From the NCBI GenBank assembly GCA_002421865.1, contig DISE01000035.1, forward strand, positions 10,619 through 28,433: a DNA stretch of 17,815 nucleotides. Reading direction: 5' to 3'. The position numbers and the translations under genes are program-made. The notes beneath the pieces were generated by a model. That model was given only the letters and a program-made list of their open reading frames with translations, did no database searches and was not told the origin of the DNA. Numbering within the stretch: the stretch's first letter is position 1; each line of letters opens with the position of its first letter. Positions 8,702-16,432 of this stretch are shown here, one piece after another. The stretch comes from Castellaniella sp. UBA6218 (lineage in GTDB: Bacteria > Pseudomonadota > Gammaproteobacteria > Burkholderiales > Burkholderiaceae_B).

Positions 8702-8730
8702 TGATTGAAGCGGTGGGGTTCGAGCGTCAA
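8702..8730 (-). promoter_or_regulatory. Candidate ppiC promoter (weak)
   Basis: On the minus strand TTGACG (8730-8725) is a good -35 match, but the hexamer 17 bp downstream, CAATCA (8707-8702), is a poor -10. A separate promoter is expected here because the liv terminator lies immediately upstream. The exact site is uncertain. Confidence 0.3.
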
Positions 8731-8757
8731 GCCCATAGCTTAACCCGGACACCGCGG

Positions 8758-8785
8758 AAAAAAGGACGGCCCCGCTGGGCCGTCC
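8758..8785 (-). terminator. Rho-independent terminator of the liv operon
   Basis: On the minus strand GGACGGCCC (8785-8777), an AGCG loop and GGGCCGTCC (8772-8764) form a 9-bp perfect GC-rich stem followed by six T (8763-8758). It begins 48 nt after the livF stop codon and separates the liv operon from ppiC. Confidence 0.92.
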
Positions 8786-8833
8786 GGTGTGATTGCTGCG
8801 GACGAGGCTGTCGCCAAGCCCCGTCACTCGGGC

Positions 8834-9543
<710 letters not shown>

Positions 9544-9547
<4 letters not shown>

Positions 9548-10392
9548 GCGTTCACCTGGTCTTGTGCGGCGTTCATCAGCGGATCGTCCTCGTCGTCGTC
9601 CTGGCCCAGATAGGCCTCGATGACGAGCGGATTGCTGCGGATTTCGGCTGGCTTGCCCTCGGCGATCTTCTTGCCGAAGTTGATCACGACAATGTTGTCG
9701 GTGACGTTCATCACCACGCTCATGTCGTGTTCGACCAGGATCACGGTGATGCCGGCGTCGCGGATGGCGCGGATGGTCTCGTTCAGGCCGGCCGATTCCT
9801 GTTCGTTCAAGCCGGCGGCCGGTTCGTCCAGGATGATGAGCTCGGGCTCGGCCACGAGCGTGCGGGCCATCTCGACGCGGCGCTGTGCGCCGTAGGGCAG
9901 GGACGTGGCGATCTCGTGGGCCACGTCGGCCAGGTCAAGCTGACCCAGCACCGTCATGGCGCGGTCGACCAGCTCGCGTTCCTCGCGGCGCTGGGCGGGC
10001 GTGTTCAACAGGCCCTGCCACCAGGACTGGCGCATCCGCAGGTGTTGGCCTGCGATCACGTTTTCGAGCACCGTCATGTCCTGGAACAGGCGGATGGTCT
10101 GGAAGGTGCGGCGGATGCCCGCCTCGGCGATGAGGTGCGGCGCGAGCCCGGTGATGTCGCGGCCATGCCAGCGGATGTGACCGTCGGTGGGCCGGTAGAC
10201 CCCGGTGATCATGTTGAACACCGTGGTCTTGCCGGCGCCGTTGGGGCCGATCAGGCCGACGATCTCGCCGCGCCGGATCTTGAAGCTGAGATCGTCGACC
10301 GCGCGCAGACCGCCGAAGCTGATGCCGATGCCGTCGAGTTCGAGGAGGATGTCGGACCCGGCGTCGACCGGGCTGGAAACGGCTGTGTTCAT
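9544..10392 (-). CDS. livG: Branched-chain amino-acid ABC transporter, ATP-binding protein LivG
   Basis: LivG is the partner ATPase of LivF. The 282-residue product has Walker A GPNGAGKTT at residues 49-57 and the LivG-typical segment GIRRTFQTIRLFQDMTVLENV. It also has a degenerate signature of the LPYGAQRRVEMAR form (normal in LivG), Walker B ELIILDEPAAGLN and the H-loop LVEHDMSVVM. It is somewhat longer than E. coli LivG (255 aa), with an N-terminal extension of about a dozen residues and an acidic DDDEDD patch near the C-terminus. It overlaps livM at its start and livF at its end by 4 nt each. An AAGGGGG stretch inside the end of livM can serve as ribosome-binding site. Confidence 0.94.
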
Positions 10393-11357
10393 ATGACCCC
10401 CTTGCGAGCCGGCCAGATGCCTTGCGGACGCAGGATCATGACGAGGATCATCGCCACGCCGAAGGCCAGATAGCGGTATTGGGCGAATTCGGTGAAGATC
10501 TGCGGCACCACGAACATCATGGCGGTGCCCAGCAGCACGCCGGGCACGGAGGCCTGGCCGCCAACCAGCACGATGGCGAAGAGCACCACCGAATCGGTGA
10601 AGCGGAATGAACCCGGGCTGACGGCCGACAGTTGCATGGCGAACAGCGTGCCGGCCAGTCCGGCGATGCCGGCCGCCAGGGCGAAGGCGGCGACCTTGTA
10701 GTTACGGGCATTGACCCCCAGGGTGGTGGCCGCCAGTTCATCGTGCTTGATGTAGCGGAACGTGCGTCCCAGGGATGAACGGTCCAGATTGCCCATCAGC
10801 CACAGGATCACGGCCAGGACGACCCAGTTCAGATAGAACAGGTCGCTTTGGGTGCCGAACACCTGGCCGAAGAACGACGGGCCGCCAACGCCGAACAGCC
10901 CGTCGGCGCCGCCGGTCAGGCCGAACAGGTTGTTCTGCATGGCCAGCACGAAAATGGCGTTGAATCCGATCGTGACCACCAGCAGGTAGTCGCCGCGCAG
11001 CTTGACGATGGGCGCCGACAGGATGGCGCCCAGGGCCGCGGACAGCACGATCGCCACCGGGATGGTCCAGAGGACGGGCCAGTTGAAGGACAGCGACAGG
11101 ATCGCGCAGGTGTAGGCACCGATGCCGAAGAAGACCGCGTGGCCCATGTCGTACATCCCGGCCCGGCCAAGGACGATGTCCTGGGAAAGGGCGACGATGG
11201 CGTAGATGGCGAAGATGCCGCCGATGGTGATCCAGGCGGGCGGCAGCAGCTGCGGGATCAGCAGGCCCAGGACCCACAGCGCGGGGCCGGCCAGTCGCAA
11301 CGCGCGGGACGTCCCTGTGGGGGTGGCCGGAGAGGCTTGATTCATGTGTTTGTCCAT
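10389..11357 (-). CDS. livM: Branched-chain amino-acid ABC transporter permease LivM
   Basis: LivM is one of two inner-membrane permeases of the Liv system. The 322-residue product is a multi-span membrane protein. Family features visible are the early IYAIVALSQDIVLGRAGMYDMGHAVFFGIGAY region, ILSAPIVKLRGDYLLVVTIGF, and the cytoplasmic coupling region with LAATTLGVNARNYKVAAFALAAGIAGLAG. It ends with LRPQGIWPARKG, typical of LivM. The start at 11357 lies 3 nt after the livH stop and has AAGGTG in front of it. An alternative ATG four codons later (11345) is possible. The 4-nt overlap with livG suggests coupled translation. Confidence 0.93.
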   Translation of the reverse strand: MDKHMNQASPATPTGTSRALRLAGPALWVLGLLIPQLLPPAWITIGGIFAIYAIVALSQDIVLGRAGMYDMGHAVFFGIGAYTCAILSLSFNWPVLWTIPVAIVLSAALGAILSAPIVKLRGDYLLVVTIGFNAIFVLAMQNNLFGLTGGADGLFGVGGPSFFGQVFGTQSDLFYLNWVVLAVILWLMGNLDRSSLGRTFRYIKHDELAATTLGVNARNYKVAAFALAAGIAGLAGTLFAMQLSAVSPGSFRFTDSVVLFAIVLVGGQASVPGVLLGTAMMFVVPQIFTEFAQYRYLAFGVAMILVMILRPQGIWPARKGVI

Positions 11358-11360
11358 GGA

Positions 11361-12263
11361 TTACACCTTTTCCGCGACGCGTTCGCCCAACAGGCCGGTG
11401 GGGCGCACCAGCAGGATGGCGATCAGCAGGGCGAAGGTAATGGCGTCCTGCCAGGAGCTGGAGACGTAGCCTGCGGCGAAGGCATTGAACAGGCCCAGCA
11501 GCAGCCCGCCCAGCATGGCGCCGGGGATGTTGCCGATGCCGCCGATGATGGCCGCGATGAAGGCGCTCAGTCCATAGGACCAGCCCATGGTGAAGTAGGT
11601 CTGGCGATAGTACAGGCCGATGAACAGGCCGCCCACCGCGCCCAGGACCGGGCCGATGATGAAGACCATGGCGATCACGCGGTTGACGTTGACCCCCATC
11701 AGGCGTGCGGCGTCCTGGTCGATGGCGGTGGCGCGAATGGCGGTGCCGACGCGGGTATGGTGCACGAAGAAGTACAGTGCGGCCATCAGCACGAAGGCGC
11801 CGACGATGATCAGCAACTGGACGAAGCTGATGTGGGCGCCGCCGATCTCCCAGTTGATGCTGGGCAGGAGATTGTTGGGGAAGACCTGGACGTTCGGGCT
11901 CCAGATCAGCATGATGCCGTTCTGGATCAGCATCGAGGCGCCCAGGGCGGACACCACGGCCGACAGGCGCGGGGCCTTGCGCAGGGGCTTGTAGGCGAAC
12001 TGGTCGAGCAGCGTGCCGGCCACGGCCACCACGATCATGGCGATCAGGAATGCCAGAATCAGCAGGACCGGTGTGGACAGGCCGCCGAAGACACCGGAAG
12101 TCAGGGTGGTCAGGCCGATGAAGGCGCCCAGGATGCACAAGTCGCCGTGGGCGAAGTTGATCAGCTTGAGCACCCCGTAGACCATGGTGTAGCCCAGCGC
12201 GATCAGCGCGTAGATGCCGCCGACCGTCACCCCATTGATGAATTGCTGGAGGATAAAGTCCAT
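11361..12263 (-). CDS. livH: Branched-chain amino-acid ABC transporter permease LivH
   Basis: LivH forms the membrane channel together with LivM. The 300-residue product begins with FILQQFINGVTVGGIYALIA, then LGYTMVYGVLKLINFAHGD, the hallmark N-terminus of this family. It continues with several hydrophobic spans, a coupling segment GVNVNRVIAMVFIIGPVLGAVGG, and ends with ILLVRPTGLLGERVAEKV. Length matches E. coli LivH (308). Its ribosome-binding site (GGAA) is weak, and a hairpin lies between it and livK, so livH may be expressed at a lower level than livK. Confidence 0.94.
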   Translation of the reverse strand: MDFILQQFINGVTVGGIYALIALGYTMVYGVLKLINFAHGDLCILGAFIGLTTLTSGVFGGLSTPVLLILAFLIAMIVVAVAGTLLDQFAYKPLRKAPRLSAVVSALGASMLIQNGIMLIWSPNVQVFPNNLLPSINWEIGGAHISFVQLLIIVGAFVLMAALYFFVHHTRVGTAIRATAIDQDAARLMGVNVNRVIAMVFIIGPVLGAVGGLFIGLYYRQTYFTMGWSYGLSAFIAAIIGGIGNIPGAMLGGLLLGLFNAFAAGYVSSSWQDAITFALLIAILLVRPTGLLGERVAEKV

Positions 12264-12329
12264 CGATCGGTTTCCAGAGAGAGCCGCGTCGCGGCGGGCG
12301 CGCCGTCCGAAGCCGGGCGCTGCGGAAAG

Positions 12330-12361
12330 GACGGCGCCCGGCCGGGGGCGCGGGCGCCGTC
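12330..12361 (-). other. GC-rich hairpin between livK and livH, possible attenuator or RNA-stabilising element
   Basis: GACGGCGCCCG and CGGGCGCCGTC (12330-12340 with 12351-12361) form an 11-bp perfect stem with a 10-nt loop, starting 13 nt after the livK stop. On the minus strand only CTTTCC follows, a poor U-tract, so termination would be partial at best. Such stems after binding-protein genes often protect the upstream mRNA and raise the ratio of binding protein to permease. A second arm GCGCCGTCC (12300-12308) can pair with GGACGGCGC (12329-12337) and would compete. Confidence 0.65.
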
Positions 12362-12374
12362 AGGGGCGGCGGGC

Positions 12375-13517
12375 TCAGTTCGTCGGGTAGACGGTCTTGT
12401 AGCTGCCGTCGGTCTGGACTTCGAAGGCGGACATCGGGCTGCCGATGCGTTCGCCCTTTTCATCCCAGGTGAAGGGGCCGGTCAGGCCGGGGAAGGGTTG
12501 CTTCATGTTGTGCAGCCAGGGGATGAGCTTGGAGGTGTCCGCGCTCTTGGTGGCCTCGATGGCGGCGAAGACCGCGCGCAGGCCGTCGGCGTTGGTGAAC
12601 GTGTAGATGCTGGGAGGCGCCGAACCGAATGCCTGGGTGTAGTCGGCCAGGAATTTCTTGGCTTCCGGGTAGGGGAGGTTTTCCGGAGCGGGAACGTTGA
12701 CGATGATGGCGCCCTGGGCCGCGTTGCCGGCGATCTTGGCGAAGGCCGCGTTCTGGTTGGCGTCGCCGCCGATGAAGACCGCGTTCATGCCGAGCTGTTT
12801 CATCTGCGCGCGGATCAGGCCGCCGTCAGTGTAGTAGCCCGAAAAGAACAGGACGTCCGGGTTCTTGGACTTCAGCTTGGTCAGCACGGCGCTGTAGTCC
12901 TGCGTGCCGGCGTTGATGAAGTCGTCGGCCACGAGATTGCCCTTCTGGTCCTGGACCGCCTTCTTGACGCTCTGGGCCAGGCCGGTGGCGTAGCTGGAGT
13001 GGTCGCTCAGCACCGCGATGCGCTGGTACTTCTTGACGTTGACCATATAGTTGGCGGCGAAGATGGCTTCGTCGCTGTTGGGCGGCGCGTTACGGAAGAA
13101 GGTCTTCCAGCCGCGCTGGGTCAGTTCGTCGCTGGTGCCGTCGGAGGTCTGGATGACGTTGGCGGCGGCATAGATCGGAGCGGCAGCCAGCGCGGCGCCG
13201 CTGGTGTAGGTGCCGATTACCGCGGTCACGCCTTCGTTCACCAGTTTGCGGCCGCAGATGGCGGCTTGTGAGGCCTTGCCTTCATCGTCGCACACGATCA
13301 CCTGGATCTGACGGCCCAGCAGGCCGCCCGCCGCATTCTGCTGTTTGACCAGCAGTTGCACACCGTTTTCAATGCCCTGGCCCTCGGCGGCGTATTCGCC
13401 GGTGATGGGGGCCTGCACGCCGATCTTGATCGGGCCTTCGGCGGCCATCGCCGTCCCGGCGCCGGTCGCCAGCAGGATCGCTGCGGTGAGGGTGGAAAGT
13501 TTGGTCAGCCTGCTCAT
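12375..13517 (-). CDS. livK: Branched-chain amino-acid ABC transporter, periplasmic substrate-binding protein
   Basis: This is the periplasmic receptor of the Liv system, binding leucine, isoleucine, valine or related amino acids and delivering them to LivHM. The 380-residue precursor has a clear signal peptide (MSRLTKLSTLT, hydrophobic core, AMA before AEGPIKIG; cleavage about residue 25). The mature protein opens with IKIGVQAPITGEYAAEGQG, the binding-protein family 6 (periplasmic binding fold type I) pattern. Cys76 and Cys88 (VIVCDDEG, AAICGRK) match the conserved disulfide of LivJ-type proteins. Later landmarks are AVIGTYTSGAALAAAPIY, DVLFFSGYYTDGG and FIGGDAN. A strong AAGGAG site lies 9 nt before the ATG. 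Position as first gene of the operon, followed by a hairpin, fits high expression. The name livJ would be equally acceptable; which ligand is preferred cannot be told. Confidence 0.93.
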   Translation of the reverse strand: MSRLTKLSTLTAAILLATGAGTAMAAEGPIKIGVQAPITGEYAAEGQGIENGVQLLVKQQNAAGGLLGRQIQVIVCDDEGKASQAAICGRKLVNEGVTAVIGTYTSGAALAAAPIYAAANVIQTSDGTSDELTQRGWKTFFRNAPPNSDEAIFAANYMVNVKKYQRIAVLSDHSSYATGLAQSVKKAVQDQKGNLVADDFINAGTQDYSAVLTKLKSKNPDVLFFSGYYTDGGLIRAQMKQLGMNAVFIGGDANQNAAFAKIAGNAAQGAIIVNVPAPENLPYPEAKKFLADYTQAFGSAPPSIYTFTNADGLRAVFAAIEATKSADTSKLIPWLHNMKQPFPGLTGPFTWDEKGERIGSPMSAFEVQTDGSYKTVYPTN

Positions 13518-13586
13518 GTCTGGATTCTCCTTTGTGACGGATCCAATCGCGTGATGGGTCGGGTAGAGCGCGTACGATGCAATCGG

Positions 13587-13625
13587 CCTCTTTCCGGGGA
13601 ATTCCCTTGTCTCGATGGAAAGAGG
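13587..13625 (-). other. Hairpin in the predicted livK leader
   Basis: CCTCTTTCC (13587-13595) and GGAAAGAGG (13617-13625) form a perfect 9-bp stem, extendable by GGC/GCC across a one-base bulge. The 21-nt loop contains the 10-bp palindrome GGGAATTCCC (13597-13606). It lies 70-108 nt upstream of the livK start, so both candidate promoters would transcribe it. The function is unknown; a regulatory leader or stability element is possible. Confidence 0.5.
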
Positions 13626-13748
13626 GCCTGGACCTCCCGGATCCTGCCGTCGATGAGATCGGCGGGACCGCGCGAGGAGTTCTGGTTAACCCCGTCGATC
13701 AGGTAAACCTTGACTGGAGAGAAAAGGAGCAACCTGAAAGACGGGCGA

Positions 13749-13778
13749 AGTATAACCACCTGAAATCCGCGAGTGCAA
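13749..13778 (-). promoter_or_regulatory. Candidate proximal livK promoter
   Basis: On the minus strand TTGCAC (13778-13773) is followed after 18 bp by TATACT (13754-13749), five of six consensus bases for the -10. The -35 is a weaker match. Transcription would begin near 13742 and give a leader of about 225 nt. The -35 overlaps a GGTTGCAC sequence identical to eight bases of the putA operator arm. Confidence 0.45.
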
Positions 13779-13845
13779 CCAGGGATATCGCCTAGATGAA
13801 CGTCCTGGAATATTCAGACGGATTCAGTCATTCTGGACCGACTAC

Positions 13846-13873
13846 ATAATATATTGATAATATTTTTTGTAAA
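13846..13873 (-). promoter_or_regulatory. Candidate distal livK promoter
   Basis: On the minus strand TTTACA (13873-13868) and TATTAT (13851-13846) are separated by 16 bp, each matching the sigma70 consensus at five of six bases. The start would be near 13839, with a leader of about 320 nt. A copy of the 15-bp repeated motif sits immediately upstream of the -35, centred near -45, a usual activator position. An AT-rich stretch can give promoter-like hexamers by chance. Confidence 0.45.
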
Positions 13874-13876
13874 AAC

Positions 13877-13891
13877 TGGGATAAACCCTGA
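13877..13891. promoter_or_regulatory. 15-bp motif TGGGATAAACCCTGA, copy 1
   Basis: This sequence matches 14 of 15 bases of a second copy at 14066-14080 (only the fourth base differs). It carries a small dyad, GGG-ATAAA-CCC. It directly abuts the distal livK promoter candidate. It may be a binding site for a liv regulator, which I cannot identify. Confidence 0.4.
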
Positions 13892-14065
13892 GTGAAAGAC
13901 CATTCAGGCATATCGGGGTTCTTATTGCAAATTATTGAAAACAAAGAACTTGTCTTCTAGTGTGAGAAATTTGCGAATGCTGTTTGATCGGGTGACGAAT
14001 CCGATGGCCGGATTTTGAGCCGGGTGTCAAAGCTGAAACAGAACGGGCGTTGCTTTCTTGTGCAT

Positions 14066-14080
14066 TGGTATAAACCCTGA
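14066..14080. promoter_or_regulatory. 15-bp motif TGGTATAAACCCTGA, copy 2
   Basis: This second copy lies 189 bp from the first in the same orientation, about 230 bp upstream of the distal promoter start. Two matching copies in one intergenic region suggest cooperative binding or DNA looping, but this is inference. Confidence 0.35.
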
Positions 14081-14147
14081 TTCTGGATTTCGCCGGAACC
14101 GCTATTCGGGCATGCCGGCCAGAATATCCCGATGAGGAGTATGGGAT

Positions 14148-14615
14148 TCAATGGCGGCCGGTGCTGCCGAAGCCGCCCTCGCCGCGTTCGGTGACCGTGT
14201 CGAAGGCCTCGACCACATGCAGGCCGACCTGGACGACAGGTTGGAACAGCAGCTGCGCGATGCGTTCGCCCGGCTGGATGTCGTAGGGCGTGTCGCTGTC
14301 ATTGGTCAGCAAGACCTTGATTTCGCCGTGATAGTCGGCGTCGATGACGCCGATGCCCTGAGCGACACGGATGCCGTGCTTCAGCGACAGGCCCGAGCGC
14401 GAGGCCACGATCGCCACCAGACCGGGATCCATCATGTTCAAGGCCAGGCCGGTCGGAACCGGAAGGCGCGCGCCGGGGGCCAGTGTCTGGGGTGCTTCCA
14501 GGCAGGCGCGCAGGTCGAGGGCGGCGGAGCCGCCTGTGGCGTAGTCGGGCAGGGGAATCGTGTCCTTGCCCAGCAAGGGGTTGACGATGCGGGCCTGGAT
14601 GAGTCGTCGTTGCAT
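14148..14615 (-). CDS. dut: Deoxyuridine 5'-triphosphate nucleotidohydrolase (dUTPase)
   Basis: Dut hydrolyses dUTP to dUMP and pyrophosphate, keeping uracil out of DNA and supplying dUMP for thymidylate synthesis. It acts as a cytoplasmic homotrimer. All five dUTPase motifs are visible: I SAALDLRA (30-37), II RSGLSLKHG (73-81), III GVIDADYHGEI with catalytic Asp92 (89-99), IV GERIAQLLF, and V RGEGGFGSTG at the flexible C-terminus that closes the active site. The start MQRRLIQARI at 14615 gives 155 aa, matching the E. coli enzyme (151). An in-frame ATG at 14663 would add 16 residues without similarity, and neither start has a strong ribosome-binding site. It follows coaBC by 73 nt, the order seen in many proteobacteria, and is probably the last gene of the ileS-lspA-coaBC-dut unit. 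Confidence 0.95.
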   Translation of the reverse strand: MQRRLIQARIVNPLLGKDTIPLPDYATGGSAALDLRACLEAPQTLAPGARLPVPTGLALNMMDPGLVAIVASRSGLSLKHGIRVAQGIGVIDADYHGEIKVLLTNDSDTPYDIQPGERIAQLLFQPVVQVGLHVVEAFDTVTERGEGGFGSTGRH

Positions 14616-14688
14616 GATGATGAATTTTCGTGATGAGGGGGAGGAACGCGCCGCCGCAGGCATGCGCGCCCGTGCGGGATCCGGGGGG

Positions 14689-15882
14689 TCAGCCGGGCAG
14701 GCGCCCGGCGATCCAGGCGATCAGCTGGCGGGCGGCCCGCAGCTTGGGCTGACGGGCAAGAGGGTGGGCGCCGGCGTCGTCGAAGATCACCAGCTCGGTG
14801 TCTTCCGCATCCATGACGTCCTGGGCCAAATTGCCGACGATGACGGGAATGCCCTTGCGCGCGCGCTTGGCCTGTGCGTATTCGGCCAGATGGTCGGTCT
14901 CGGCGGCGAAGCCCACGCACCAGGGGCCGTCGGGGAGGGTGGCGACTTCGGCCAGGATGTCGGGGTTCTGGATGAAGTCCAGTCGTGGCGGCTGGCCGCC
15001 GGGCTGCTTTTTGAGCTTGACGGCCGAAGGATTCGCGACGCCCCAGTCGGCCACGGCCGCGACGGCGATGAACAGGTCGGCCCTGCCAGCCCGCGCCATC
15101 ACGGCGGTGCGCATGTCGGCGGCCCCGCGCACGGCGATGCGCTCGACGCCGTCCGGGCAGGGCAGCGCGGTCGGGCCCGACACCAGTGTCACTTCGGCCC
15201 CGGCTTCCGCCGCCGCCCGGGCCAGGGCATAGCCCATGCGGCCGGATGAGCGGTTCGTCAACACCCGCACCGGATCGATGGTCTCACTGGTGGGGCCGGC
15301 CGTCAGCAGCACGCGGCGGCCCGCCAGCAACTTGGGCTGGAAGAAGGCGATCAGGGCGCGCAGGATCCGGTCCGGTTCCATCATGCGGCCCGAGCCGGTC
15401 TCGCCGCAGGCCTGTGGGCCGGCGTCGGGGCCGATCAGCGTCACGTCGTCGTCGCGCAGCTGCGCCGCGTTGCGTTGGGTGGCTGGATGGGTCCACATTT
15501 CGTGGTTCATGGCCGGCGCGACCAGCAGCGGCACGGCGCCGCGCGCCACGCACAAGGTGGTCAGCAGGTCGTCGGCCAGGCCGTGTGCGGCGCGTGCCAG
15601 GAAATCGGTGCTGGCCGGCGCCACCAGGACCGCGTCGGCGCCGCGCGTCAGATTGATGTGCGCCATGCGGTTGTCCATGCGTGCGTCCCAGGCGTCCACC
15701 CAGACGGGCCGGCCGGACAGGGCCTGCATCGTGGCCGGTGTGATGAAGCGGGTGGCGGCCTCGGTCATGACTACGTCCACCGTGGCGCCCTCGTCCTGCA
15801 TGCGGCGCAGCAGTTCGGCCGATTTGTAGCAGGCGATGCCGCCCGTCAACCCCAGGATGATGCGTTTGTCCGACAGGTCCAT
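14689..15882 (-). CDS. coaBC: Bifunctional phosphopantothenoylcysteine decarboxylase / phosphopantothenate-cysteine ligase
   Basis: CoaBC carries out two steps of coenzyme A synthesis. The C-terminal CoaB domain joins 4'-phosphopantothenate to cysteine using CTP, and the N-terminal FMN-dependent CoaC domain decarboxylates the product to 4'-phosphopantetheine. The 397-residue product has full length. CoaC landmarks are GLTGGIACYK at 11-20, active-site His75 in AHINL, the PASTDFLARAAHGLADDLL FMN/substrate segment, PAMNHEMW with Asn126, and Cys159 in GPQACGETGSGRM. CoaB (from about 190) shows TAGPTSETIDPVR, NRSSGRMGYALA, the VAAVADW motif and the Lys-rich KLKKQPGG. The start is supported by an AAGGAGG site 5 nt upstream and lies 10 nt after lspA. 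Confidence 0.96.
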   Translation of the reverse strand: MDLSDKRIILGLTGGIACYKSAELLRRMQDEGATVDVVMTEAATRFITPATMQALSGRPVWVDAWDARMDNRMAHINLTRGADAVLVAPASTDFLARAAHGLADDLLTTLCVARGAVPLLVAPAMNHEMWTHPATQRNAAQLRDDDVTLIGPDAGPQACGETGSGRMMEPDRILRALIAFFQPKLLAGRRVLLTAGPTSETIDPVRVLTNRSSGRMGYALARAAAEAGAEVTLVSGPTALPCPDGVERIAVRGAADMRTAVMARAGRADLFIAVAAVADWGVANPSAVKLKKQPGGQPPRLDFIQNPDILAEVATLPDGPWCVGFAAETDHLAEYAQAKRARKGIPVIVGNLAQDVMDAEDTELVIFDDAGAHPLARQPKLRAARQLIAWIAGRLPG

Positions 15883-15892
15883 GGGGCCTCCT

Positions 15893-16432
15893 TCAGGATG
15901 GGCGCGCGCGGCGGGCGCGCAGGACTTCGTCCAGAATCAGCAGCGCGGCCCCGCAGGTGATGGCCACGTCGGCCAGGTTGAAGGCGGGGAAGTACCAGTC
16001 GCGCCAGTAAAACAGCAGGAAATCCACGACGTGGCCGTGCTGCAGTCGATCGATGGCGTTGCCCAGGGCGCCGCCCAGGATGCTCGCCAGGGCCGCGCAC
16101 AGCAGACGTTCGGTTGCGTGGGTGTACAGCCAGCGCAGGATCAGAACGGCCGCAGCCGCGGCGATGCCGGTGAACAGCCAGCGCTGGGCACCGCCGCCAT
16201 CGGCCAGGAAGCTGAAGGCCGCGCCGGTATTGTGGAGCAGCGTCAGGTCGAAGACGGGCGGCAGCACGGGGACGCGCTGGGCATAGCCCAGTGCGCCCGA
16301 GACCCAGGCTTTGGTGGCCTGGTCCAGCAGGACCAGCACCAGCGCCCAGGCCAGCCATCCTGCGAGCGGCCGCAGGCGGGCCGCATTCGGCCCGCCCGGC
16401 GCGACGGGCGGACGGGCGGCCGGATCAGGCAT
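15893..16432 (-). CDS. lspA: Lipoprotein signal peptidase (signal peptidase II)
   Basis: LspA is an inner-membrane aspartyl protease that removes signal peptides from diacylated prolipoproteins. The start at 16432 gives 179 aa and overlaps the end of ileS by 8 nt. An in-frame start farther upstream would lie well inside ileS and add residues unlike the family. Family features are the first membrane span with DQATKAW (37-43), the HNTGAAFSFLAD loop (67-78), catalytic Asp128 in GGALGNAIDRL, catalytic Asp155 in FNLADVAI, and a last membrane span ending in a basic tail. A Pro/Ala-rich N-terminus of about 20 residues is longer than in E. coli LspA (164 aa). Following ileS is the classical arrangement. 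Confidence 0.95.
   Translation of the reverse strand: MPDPAARPPVAPGGPNAARLRPLAGWLAWALVLVLLDQATKAWVSGALGYAQRVPVLPPVFDLTLLHNTGAAFSFLADGGGAQRWLFTGIAAAAAVLILRWLYTHATERLLCAALASILGGALGNAIDRLQHGHVVDFLLFYWRDWYFPAFNLADVAITCGAALLILDEVLRARRARPS

Larger units (their letters stand above)
13518..14147. other. Intergenic region upstream of livK (630 nt, AT-richer, no convincing gene)
   Basis: This gap between the 3' end of dut and the start of livK is clearly richer in A+T than its surroundings, most of all at about 13840-13970. It holds two candidate minus-strand promoters, a 9-bp-stem leader hairpin and a 15-bp motif present twice, all listed separately. Open frames inside it (for example minus 14151-13957, TTG start, and minus 13759-13514, GTG start) have no ribosome-binding site and no recognisable product. 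I see no convincing terminator for dut here. Confidence 0.75.

Noticed and set aside
10848..13271. An 807-codon open frame on the plus strand opposite livM, livH and livK
   Set aside because: It spans three recognised liv genes and their gaps in antisense, and its His/Gln/Asp/Gly-rich translation resembles no known protein.
14101..14147. Intrinsic terminator downstream of dut
   Set aside because: Only short GC palindromes such as GGCATGCC are present, with no stable stem followed by a T-run on the minus strand.
13957..14151. 64-codon frame after dut, starting at a TTG that overlaps the dut stop
   Set aside because: No ribosome-binding site, codon use unlike the neighbouring genes, no recognisable product, and it runs through the putative regulatory motif.
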